Positions 1 through 5,298 of a stretch of 5,298 nt of DNA are shown piece after piece (position 1 is the first letter of the stretch; the number at the start of each line of letters is the position of its first letter). The stretch comes from an uncultured Eubacteriales bacterium. Lineage in GTDB: Bacteria; Bacillota; Clostridia; Oscillospirales; Acutalibacteraceae. Where the stretch lies: NCBI GenBank assembly GCA_900322105.1, contig ONYV01000103.1, positions 1 through 5,298 of the forward strand, in the 5' to 3' direction. A program made the position numbers and the translations under genes. The notes beneath the pieces are model-generated. The model was given only the letters and a program-made list of their open reading frames with translations. It did not search any database and was not told the DNA's origin.

Positions 1-32
1 CTTTATGGCTTGCGGCGGCGGTGCGAAGAAAG

Positions 33-78
33 AATACCGATGATTCCCCAATTGGGAGCGCAGGCTCTGCGCGGTATT
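33..78 (+). promoter_or_regulatory. Possible structured leader ahead of gltX (small three-way junction)
   Basis: An outer stem AATACCG (33-39) with CGGTATT (72-78) can enclose two hairpins lying back to back: TCCC/GGGA (45-48 with 54-57, loop CAATT) and CGCAG/CTGCG (59-63 with 67-71, loop GCT). The result is a compact three-way junction ending 22 bases before the gltX ribosome binding site. No U-run follows it, so it is not an intrinsic terminator, and no T-box signature (AGGGTGG...ACCGCG) is visible. Positions 1-43 could instead be the last codons of an upstream gene, since a frame from base 2 stops at TGA 41-43, but 13 codons are too few to judge. I see no convincing promoter in 1-115. The pairing is seen; a regulatory role is inference. 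Confidence 0.3.
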
Positions 79-115
79 GCTCTAAATTACGATCAAGATA
101 AAGGAAGGGTCAAGT

Positions 116-1576
116 ATGTCAAAAACAGTCAGAACAAGATTTGCTCCCAGCCCGACGGGGTTTATGCACGTTGGCAACCTGAGAACCGCTTTGTATGAGT
201 ATCTTGTTGCCAAATCGCAGGGCGGTACGTTTGTGCTGCGCATCGAAGATACCGATCAGGAAAGAAAAGTGGAGGGCGCTGTGGATATCATCTATCAAAC
301 GATGAAGCGTGCAGGACTCATTCATGATGAAGGTCCCGATATCGGCGGCGAGTATGGTCCTTATGTGCAGAGTGAAAGAAAAGCAATGTATCTGCCCTAT
401 GCAAAGCAGCTCATCGACATGGGCAAGGCATACTATTGTTTTTGCAGCAAGGAACGCCTTGATATGCTGCGTGAAAATGCTGACGAACCGGGCGCAGGAT
501 ATGACAGACACTGCCGTTACCTTTCAAAAGAAGAGGTGGAGCAGAAACTCTCTGAGGGCGTGCCTTATGTCATCCGTCAGAAAATGCCGCTTGAGGGTGT
601 TACAACCTTTGAAGACGCTGTGTACGGCTCGATCAGTGTGGATAACAGTGAGTTACAGGATCAGATCCTCATCAAAGCGGACGGTTTCCCGACCTATAAC
701 TTTGCAAACGTGATCGACGACCATACCATGAACATCACTCATGTTGTCAGAGGAAGCGAGTATCTTTCCTCGACACCGAAATATAATCTGCTGTATGAAG
801 CGTTCGGATGGGAGATACCGACTTACATCCATCTGCCGCTTATCATGGGTAAAAACGATGACGGTACTACCTCTAAGCTGTCGAAGCGTCACGGCGCAAC
901 GAGCTTTGAGGAATTGGTGAAAAAAGGCTATCTGCCCGAAGCGATCATCAACTATATCGCTCTTCTCGGATGGGCGCCGAAAGATAACAGGGAAATTTTC
1001 TCTTTGCAGGAACTGACGGAAAACTTCTCGATCGACGGTATCAGCAAGTCGCCTGCCGTATTTGATTATGACAAATTGGAATGGTTCAACGGCGAGTATA
1101 TCAAGGCAATGACGACAGAACAGTTTGCCGCAGTTTGTGAGCCGTATTTCAAACAGGCGCTCGGAGAACTTCCGCTTGACAGGATCAAGTTGGCGTCTAT
1201 CTTGCAGCAGCGCACCACAAAGCTCACGGACATCCCCGAAAAGATCGCATTCTTTGCGCATCAGCCCGACTATGACAAGGAACTGTTTGTCAACAAAAAG
1301 AGCAAGACGACGCTTGAAAACAGTCCTTCTCTGCTCAAGGCAGGCATTGAGGCACTAAAAGGATTGACGGAATGGAACCACGACAGCATTCATGACTGTC
1401 TGATGAATTTAGCCGTCACCCTCGGCGTGAAGAACGGAACGGCGATGTGGCCTGTCCGTATCGCTGCATCGGGCATGGCGGTAACGCCCGGAGGCGCTGT
1501 TGAAATTCTGGACATTCTCGGCAGGGAAGAGTCATTGAAAAGACTGTATGACGGACTGGCAAAGTTTGGTCAGTGA
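116..1576 (+). CDS. gltX: Glutamate--tRNA ligase (GluRS)
   Basis: This cytoplasmic class I aminoacyl-tRNA synthetase attaches glutamate to tRNA-Glu using ATP. The 486-residue length is typical of bacterial GluRS. The N-terminus TRFAPSPTG runs into the HIGH-type motif HVGN (residues 18-21). LRIEDTD (41-47) follows, and the KMSKS-type loop is KLSKR (254-258). From about 320 to the end it matches the helical anticodon-binding region, with the family-like tail LDILGREESLKRL. In the tRNA-acceptor insertion, the zinc-knuckle positions read C108-x-C110 and C123-x-Y125, so the last ligand (His in E. coli) is Tyr. The start is set by AAGGAAGG (101-108), seven bases before the ATG. It is the first gene of a probable operon with glnS. 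Because GlnRS is encoded next door, this GluRS probably charges only tRNA-Glu, but its discrimination was not read from residues. Confidence 0.97.
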   Translation: MSKTVRTRFAPSPTGFMHVGNLRTALYEYLVAKSQGGTFVLRIEDTDQERKVEGAVDIIYQTMKRAGLIHDEGPDIGGEYGPYVQSERKAMYLPYAKQLIDMGKAYYCFCSKERLDMLRENADEPGAGYDRHCRYLSKEEVEQKLSEGVPYVIRQKMPLEGVTTFEDAVYGSISVDNSELQDQILIKADGFPTYNFANVIDDHTMNITHVVRGSEYLSSTPKYNLLYEAFGWEIPTYIHLPLIMGKNDDGTTSKLSKRHGATSFEELVKKGYLPEAIINYIALLGWAPKDNREIFSLQELTENFSIDGISKSPAVFDYDKLEWFNGEYIKAMTTEQFAAVCEPYFKQALGELPLDRIKLASILQQRTTKLTDIPEKIAFFAHQPDYDKELFVNKKSKTTLENSPSLLKAGIEALKGLTEWNHDSIHDCLMNLAVTLGVKNGTAMWPVRIAASGMAVTPGGAVEILDILGREESLKRLYDGLAKFGQ

Positions 1577-1627
1577 AAGTCTTGACGTGGGCATAAATGT
1601 AAAAATCCATCAAAAGGAGAGATAGAT

Positions 1628-3313
1628 ATGGCGGAAGAGATCAAGGCATCGGAAAATGCCGCGGGCAACTTTATCTATGAATTTATCAAGGAGGATATCG
1701 CTTCGGGCGGACAGTATGAGGGAAAAACCGTACATACCCGTTTTCCGCCTGAGCCAAACGGCTATCTGCATATCGGACACGCTAAGGCGATCTGTGTGGA
1801 TTTCGGTATGGCGGAGAAATTCGGCGGTATCTGCAATTTGAGAATGGACGACACCAACCCCACCAAGGAAGATGTGGAATATGTAGACGCAATCAAAGAG
1901 GATATCGCATGGCTCGGTTTTCACTGGGACGACAGATTCTATTATGCGTCTGATTATTTTGAGAAGATGTATGAATATGCCGTGGAGCTGATTCAAAAGG
2001 GGCTTGCTTATGTGTGTGAGCTTTCTCCCGATGAGATGAGAGCGAACAGGGGCGATCTTTCTCATCCTGCGGTCAGCCCGTATCGTGACAGACCTGTGGA
2101 AGAAAGTCTGGCACTGTTTGAAAAAATGAAAAACGGAGAAGTTGCTGACGGCAAAATGACGCTTCGTGCAAAGATCGACCTTGCAAGCGGCAATTTCAAT
2201 ATGCGTGACCCCGTGATCTACCGTATCAACCGTCTGCATCATCACCGCACGGGAGATCAGTGGTGCATCTATCCGATGTATGATTTTGCGCATCCCATCG
2301 AGGACGCAATGGAGGGGATCACTCATTCATTGTGTACGCTCGAATTTGAAGATCACCGTCCGCTGTATGACTGGGTGATCAAAAATACTTCCGTACCGGC
2401 GGTTCCCCGTCAGATCGAGTTTGCAAGGCTGGGCATCAACAATACTGTCATGAGCAAAAGAAAGCTCCGTCAGTTAGTGGAGGAAAAGTATGTGGCAGGA
2501 TGGGACGATCCCCGTATGCCGACACTCTGCGGTTTGAGAAGAAGAGGATATACGCCTGCTTCTATCCGCAATTTCTGCGAGAAGATCGGCGTTTCCAAAA
2601 CCAACAGTGTGGTGGAATACAGCTTTTTGGAGCATTGTCTGAGGGAAGATCTGAACCTCAATGCGCAGCGTGTGATGGTCGTAATTGACCCGATCAAGCT
2701 CATCATTACGAATTATCCCGAGGGCAAGACAGAAAGTTTTGAGATCGAAAACAACCCGAACCGCCCCGAAGACGGCACACGCACCATCACTTTCAGCCGT
2801 GAGTGCTACATTGAAGCGGAGGACTTCTTAGAGGAAAAAGTGAAGGGCTACAACCGTTTGTATCCCGGAAATGAAGTCCGTTTGAAATCGGCTTATATCG
2901 TAAAATGTACAGGCTGCAAAAAGGACGAAAACGGCAGGGTGGTCGAAGTCTATGCCGAGTATGACCCTGCAACAAGAGGCGGCGATACGCCCGACGGCAG
3001 AAAAGTCAGAGGTACGATCCACTGGGTGGACGCTGAAAATTATGTGGATGCGGAAGTCCGCTTGTATGACAACCTCTTTACCGATCCTGAGCCTGATGCG
3101 GGAGATAAAAATTTCCTCGACTACATCAACCCCGAAAGCCTGACCGTCCGTCAGGGGTGCAAGGCGGAGCGGTTTGTATCGGACGCAGACGAAACGTCCC
3201 GTTATCAGTTCATGCGTCTTGGCTATTTCTGTCAGGACAAGGACAGCACAAAGGATCACCTGATCTTTAACCGCAGTGTTTCCCTCAAGGACGGCTTCAA
3301 AAAGAAGGGATGA
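1628..3313 (+). CDS. glnS: Glutamine--tRNA ligase (GlnRS)
   Basis: This class I synthetase charges tRNA-Gln directly with glutamine in the cytoplasm. It has 561 residues, close to the E. coli enzyme. The catalytic Rossmann domain opens with RFPPEPNGYLHIGHAK (HIGH at 48-51) and LRMDDTNP (71-78). The KMSKS-type loop is VMSKRKL (274-280), the form characteristic of GlnRS rather than GluRS. Roughly residues 345-555 match the two beta-barrel anticodon-binding domains, including the GlnRS-like stretches IHWVDA and NPESL. It ends in a short lysine-rich tail, and no YqeY-like extension is present. The start has a strong site AAAGGAGAG (1613-1621), six bases from the ATG. GlnRS is thought to have entered bacteria from eukaryotes and is patchy in Firmicutes, many of which use GatCAB amidation instead. 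The gap of 51 bases after gltX shows no terminator or good promoter, so the two are probably co-transcribed. Confidence 0.97.
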   Translation: MAEEIKASENAAGNFIYEFIKEDIASGGQYEGKTVHTRFPPEPNGYLHIGHAKAICVDFGMAEKFGGICNLRMDDTNPTKEDVEYVDAIKEDIAWLGFHWDDRFYYASDYFEKMYEYAVELIQKGLAYVCELSPDEMRANRGDLSHPAVSPYRDRPVEESLALFEKMKNGEVADGKMTLRAKIDLASGNFNMRDPVIYRINRLHHHRTGDQWCIYPMYDFAHPIEDAMEGITHSLCTLEFEDHRPLYDWVIKNTSVPAVPRQIEFARLGINNTVMSKRKLRQLVEEKYVAGWDDPRMPTLCGLRRRGYTPASIRNFCEKIGVSKTNSVVEYSFLEHCLREDLNLNAQRVMVVIDPIKLIITNYPEGKTESFEIENNPNRPEDGTRTITFSRECYIEAEDFLEEKVKGYNRLYPGNEVRLKSAYIVKCTGCKKDENGRVVEVYAEYDPATRGGDTPDGRKVRGTIHWVDAENYVDAEVRLYDNLFTDPEPDAGDKNFLDYINPESLTVRQGCKAERFVSDADETSRYQFMRLGYFCQDKDSTKDHLIFNRSVSLKDGFKKKG

Positions 3314-3316
3314 CCG

Positions 3317-3751
3317 ATGAATCAACTTGACTTGTATAAGATCAAAGCAAGACCGATGATCTGTCTGCTGCTGTTTGCGCTGGGCGGAGCGCTTTGCATC
3401 CTGCTGGATCTCTGCGGCGTTCCCAGCATCAGTGAAGAACCTGTTTTGCAAAAGAACTTTATCGTACCGATCTCTGCTTGGTGGGCAGTGTGTCTGACGT
3501 ATCTGCTGTGCGGTATGTTGATCGGCACTTTTGTCAAAAACCATCTGTCGGCGGTCATCTATGCGGCGTGTTTGTCACAGTGCCATGTATGGATCAATAT
3601 CATTTATCAGTGCGGCATCCGTCATATGGCGATGTCATTTGACCGTGTGAGCGTCGTTTTGATCGCGCCGATCGCTGCGGTCGTGAGTACGTTCATCGTT
3701 CCTTTGTCCGCAAAGCTCACGGACAGGATCTTTGGCGGCAAACAAAAATAA
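3317..3751 (+). CDS. Small four-helix membrane protein, function unknown
   Basis: I do not recognise this 144-residue protein. Four hydrophobic segments are visible, at about residues 13-32, 49-72, 76-98 and 111-131, joined by short loops, with a basic C-terminus (IFGGKQK). The N-terminus is short and charged, without a cleavable signal peptide, so an integral cytoplasmic-membrane protein is likely. It has eight cysteines (16, 27, 33, 59, 65, 85, 89, 99), mostly in or beside the helices, and paired tryptophans at 55-56. The ATG lies three bases after the glnS stop. Its ribosome binding site AAGGGA (3305-3310) lies inside the last glnS codons, so translation is probably coupled to glnS. The strong terminator follows directly, making this the last gene of the unit. 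Expression and spacing support a real gene; a link to tRNA charging is not shown by the sequence. Confidence 0.8.
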   Translation: MNQLDLYKIKARPMICLLLFALGGALCILLDLCGVPSISEEPVLQKNFIVPISAWWAVCLTYLLCGMLIGTFVKNHLSAVIYAACLSQCHVWINIIYQCGIRHMAMSFDRVSVVLIAPIAAVVSTFIVPLSAKLTDRIFGGKQK

Positions 3752-3754
3752 CAC

Positions 3755-3794
3755 AAAAAACCGTGAACAGAAGTTTTGTCTGTTCACGGTTTTT
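3755..3794. terminator. Bidirectional intrinsic terminator between convergent genes
   Basis: Bases 3756-3770 pair perfectly with 3780-3794: five A:T pairs, then the GC-containing core CCGTGAACAG/CTGTTCACGG, around a nine-base loop. On the plus strand the core is followed by a T-run, ending the gltX-glnS-membrane gene unit four bases after its stop codon. On the minus strand the A-tract becomes the T-run, ending the zapA-DUF1275 unit 18 bases after its stop. A stem of this quality in a convergent gap is a textbook shared terminator. Confidence 0.93.
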
Positions 3795-3811
3795 CTGTCC
3801 GCAAAAGGCGG

Positions 3812-4525
3812 TCACTTTCGGATAAACATCAGGATGAATACGATCAGCAGCGGTATCAGACAGAATATGACGGAAAAGCTCCCGAACGCTCTTGTCAGAA
3901 ACACGCTGATGACAGCGCCTAAAAAGAAAAACAGGATGATGAGATAGTATTTGAGTCCGTTTTTGAGGTCGGTCTTATTTTTTGAAGTATGGTAGCGCAT
4001 CAGGTAATCGGTGCCGCTGCGCAGGTTTCCCGTACACATGGTCGTGGCGCAGGTGATGCCGTGGATCACACGGAAGGTCTGCACCTGCAGGGAGCAGATG
4101 TAGGAGATCACCACGTTGCAAAGCATATTGTAGGAATAATAGACATTATCCGACACGGGCAGAAATGCGGCAATCAGGACAACGATCATTTCCAGCGCAA
4201 TGATGAGCTGCCGCCAGTGCAGGGGTATTTTCGTTTCGAGTTTATGGATCAGTTCGGCGGTAAACACGCCGAGTACAAATGCGGCGATCGAGATGAGATA
4301 GGACAGCGCTTTCATCAGATTGCCGTCTGCAAGGCTCACGCCGAGCAATACGATGTTGCCTGTCTGGGCGTTGGCAAAGATGCCGCCCCGTGCAATGTAG
4401 GTGTACACGTCCAGATATCCGCCGACAACGGCAAGCAGTGCGCCCACAGGAAAAGTCTCTGACATGGGACGCTGTAAGATGAGCTTTTTCGTACCGTTCC
4501 CCTCCTTTCGGTATGATGGTTTCAT
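3812..4525 (-). CDS. DUF1275 (YoaK-type) family membrane protein
   Basis: This is a multi-pass inner-membrane protein of the DUF1275/YoaK family, whose biochemical function is not established. The family signature is clear: GGYLDVYTY (35-43), ANAQTGNIVLLG (51-62), QTFRVIHG (149-156) and CTGNLR (164-169). Hydrophobic segments lie at about 27-45, 52-65, 70-91, 107-124, 130-150, 192-211 and 214-235, giving six or seven helices, with a full-length C-terminus. The coordinates use the longest frame, ATG at 4525, but that ATG has no ribosome binding site. A strong AAAGGAGGGG (4508-4499) lies inside the reading frame, with an in-frame ACG (codon 12) at ideal distance. The next ATG is codon 21 (4465), just before the conserved region. 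Residues 1-11 are therefore doubtful. The gene follows zapA by 17 bases on the same strand and shares its downstream terminator. Confidence 0.92.
   Translation of the reverse strand: MKPSYRKEGNGTKKLILQRPMSETFPVGALLAVVGGYLDVYTYIARGGIFANAQTGNIVLLGVSLADGNLMKALSYLISIAAFVLGVFTAELIHKLETKIPLHWRQLIIALEMIVVLIAAFLPVSDNVYYSYNMLCNVVISYICSLQVQTFRVIHGITCATTMCTGNLRSGTDYLMRYHTSKNKTDLKNGLKYYLIILFFFLGAVISVFLTRAFGSFSVIFCLIPLLIVFILMFIRK
4490..4508 (-). promoter_or_regulatory. Strong Shine-Dalgarno aimed at an in-frame ACG codon
   Basis: On the minus strand AAAGGAGGGG (4508-4499) is followed by AACGGT and then ACG (4492-4490). The distance from AGGAGG to ACG is eight bases, the expected distance to a start codon. 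The ACG is in frame with the DUF1275 protein, and the peptide from it reads (M)KKLILQRPMSETF, a plausible N-terminus for the family. No ATG, GTG or TTG sits in the window this site could serve. Either ACG is used as a rare start, or an ATG was changed by one base here. Confidence 0.65.
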
Positions 4526-4542
4526 AAGCGGTGCTTTTTATG

Positions 4543-4947
4543 TCAGGAGCTTCGCTTTTTGGAGAAGGGCGGTCTTTCGTTTGAAAGCGGCGGTTCGGGT
4601 TTTAAGCGGGCGCGGTAGAGGGCGTTTTCTGTTTTGAGCCTGCGGTTTTCGGCGCGCAGCTGTTTGATGAGGTTGTCCTTTTCGGTGATTTCCGAAAGAT
4701 AGTTGAAAAGCTGACGGCGCAGGTCGGCTGTACCTGTCTGGAGCTTTTGCAGCTCGTCACGGCTGTTGAGAGCGACAAGGATGGCGGAGATTGTCACGGG
4801 CTTTCCGCAGGTGCGGCAGAGCTCTTTGATCTCACTGTCGAGTGTGGCGGCAAGCTGCTTGGAGTATTCCTCATTGTCGGATGTGAGCAGAGTGAACATA
4901 TTATCTGCGATGACAAGACGTATGCGTTTTTTCTTTTCCTTTTCCAT
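4543..4947 (-). CDS. zapA: Cell division protein ZapA
   Basis: ZapA binds and cross-links FtsZ filaments at mid-cell and helps stabilise the Z-ring. Residues 8-62 form the small N-terminal domain, with the family pattern: the R-L-V-I strand, NMFTLLTSDNEEY, the helix KQLAATLDSEIKEL, and ALNSRDEL (59-66) at the start of the long helix. Residues about 64-114 are a heptad-like charged helix (coiled coil) used for dimer and tetramer formation. The tail LKPEPPLSNERPPFSKKRSS (115-134) is proline- and lysine-rich and probably disordered. At 134 residues it is longer than compact bacterial ZapA proteins of about 85-110. The start has GAGGTG (4959-4954), six bases from the ATG. It is the first gene of a probable two-gene unit with DUF1275, and a TATAAT promoter lies about 100 bases upstream. 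No stop or frameshift is seen. Confidence 0.88.
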   Translation of the reverse strand: MEKEKKKRIRLVIADNMFTLLTSDNEEYSKQLAATLDSEIKELCRTCGKPVTISAILVALNSRDELQKLQTGTADLRRQLFNYLSEITEKDNLIKQLRAENRRLKTENALYRARLKPEPPLSNERPPFSKKRSS

Positions 4948-5053
4948 TCTTTACACCTCGCTGATCGTCATGATTCGGTGGTATGGGCTTTCGGCGGCGC
5001 TCTGGTCATTCTGATGCTGCGAAGCCGTACAAAAATATGATAGTTCAAGTTTT

Positions 5054-5082
5054 ATTATAATACATTTTGTTTGCGCTGAAAA
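5054..5082 (-). promoter_or_regulatory. Probable sigma-A-type promoter for zapA
   Basis: On the minus strand a perfect TATAAT (5059-5054) lies 17 bases downstream of TTTTCA (5082-5077), a 4-of-6 match to TTGACA. The surroundings are AT-rich, unlike the neighbouring sequence. Transcription would start near 5047, leaving a leader of about 100 bases before zapA. The -10 region is nearly palindromic, so a plus-strand TATAAT (5056-5061) also exists, but it has only a poor -35 and no gene to serve. Confidence 0.6.
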
Positions 5083-5145
5083 GAGGTATTTACGGTTTTT
5101 TTTATGAATTTTGTCGCCGATGTCTTGTTTGAGCGAAAAACGCAA

Positions 5146-5179
5146 AAGACTTCCTCGGAAACTTCCGAAGCACCGTCTT
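5146..5179 (-). terminator. Terminator-like hairpin ending an upstream minus-strand transcript
   Basis: On the minus strand AAGAC (5179 side) pairs with GTCTT (5146 side) around an inner seven-pair stem CTTCGGA/TCCGAGG with loop AGTT and a small internal loop between them. TTTT follows directly and TTTTT comes three bases later. This would separate the transcript entering from the right edge from the zapA promoter. The internal loop and the interrupted T-run make it weaker than the terminator at 3755. Its bases also take part in the alternative long stem described for 5151-5298. Confidence 0.45.
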
Positions 5180-5298
5180 ACTTGTCTCTTCTGCGCCGTG
5201 CTTTGTGTCTCTCCCTTGCATTACACCAAGTAGTGCTGCACTCGAGACGCTTCGCCCGGCACAAAATATCCTGCGTAATACGGCACTTCTCCAGTTCC
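5151..5298 (-). ncRNA. Candidate structured RNA (rod-like, 6S-like topology), cut by window end
   Basis: Four nested stems form one unbranched rod: 5157-5163 with 5293-5298 (one bulge), 5167-5176 with 5280-5289 (ten pairs, two G-U on the minus strand), 5202-5207 with 5260-5265 and 5218-5224 with 5230-5236. A large uneven bubble (14 and 25 bases) lies between the second and third stems. The outer stem favours the minus strand, because plus would have two A-C mismatches. The apical hairpin has one C-A mismatch on minus and a wobble on plus. A closing stem, central bubble and terminal stem are the layout of 6S RNA, but I could not match 6S sequence motifs. The alternative is the 3' end of a gene: the minus frame 5297-5178 is open for 39 residues, rich in Cys and Arg and ending ARRRRDK, and I do not recognise it. 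Confidence 0.35.

Noticed and set aside
1..198. Plus-strand frame open from the window edge through 198 with an ATG at 10
   Set aside because: It overlaps the first 83 bases of gltX in another frame, has no ribosome binding site, and its product resembles no protein I know; it looks like a shadow frame.
1582..1627. TTGACG between gltX and glnS as an internal promoter
   Set aside because: No acceptable -10 element lies 16-18 bases downstream, so co-transcription from upstream is simpler.
2828..3544. Long minus-strand ORF (238 codons) opposite the end of glnS
   Set aside because: It is antisense to a clear GlnRS C-terminus and the next gene, and its product has no recognisable domain; it is a mirror of GC-biased codons.
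3989..4462. Plus-strand ORF of 157 codons opposite the DUF1275 gene
   Set aside because: It lies entirely antisense to the DUF1275 family signature and is His/Gln-rich in the way shadow frames often are.
4951..5145. Minus-strand 64-residue ORF upstream of zapA
   Set aside because: It runs through the AT-rich TATAAT promoter and terminator T-runs, has no convincing ribosome binding site, and its composition looks non-coding.
5221..5298. Minus-strand frame ending at 5221 as the C-terminus of a protein
   Set aside because: Only 25 codons are open, which is likely by chance, and the competing 5297-5178 frame and the RNA fold explain the region at least as well.
1..5298. CRISPR array, insertion sequence, tRNA or rRNA genes
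   Set aside because: I found no repeated spacer units, no transposase or terminal inverted repeats, no tRNA T-loop signature with cloverleaf pairing, and no rRNA-like sequence.

Overview
The window looks like ordinary chromosome from a low-to-mid GC Firmicute, most likely a gut-type Clostridia (Ruminococcaceae/Oscillospiraceae-like). This is an inference from Gram-positive style Shine-Dalgarno sequences, a bacterial GluRS next to a GlnRS, a DUF1275 (YoaK-type) membrane protein and a Gram-positive type ZapA. No species can be named from the sequence alone.

The left two thirds (116-3751, plus strand) is a compact three-gene unit. It holds glutamyl-tRNA synthetase (gltX), then glutaminyl-tRNA synthetase (glnS) after 51 bases, then an unrecognised small four-helix membrane protein that starts three bases after the glnS stop. 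The two synthetases charge tRNA-Glu and tRNA-Gln directly. The short leader before gltX can fold into a small three-way junction.

A strong inverted repeat with A and T tracts (3755-3794) closes this unit and also the convergent minus-strand unit, so it acts as a bidirectional terminator. The minus-strand unit is zapA (a cell-division FtsZ-ring accessory protein) followed by a DUF1275 multi-pass membrane protein. The DUF1275 gene has an odd start: its only good ribosome binding site sits at ideal distance from an in-frame ACG, not from an ATG.

The right end (4948-5298, 351 bases) has no convincing complete gene. It holds a probable zapA promoter with a leader of about 100 bases that contains two tiny overlapping ORFs. 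Beyond it is a GC-richer block that folds into a long unbranched rod on the minus strand and ends in a terminator-like hairpin. This block is cut by the window end. It could be a structured RNA with 6S-like topology or the 3' end of an unrecognised gene. It and the ACG start are the two places most worth a second look; no clearly new multi-gene system is visible.
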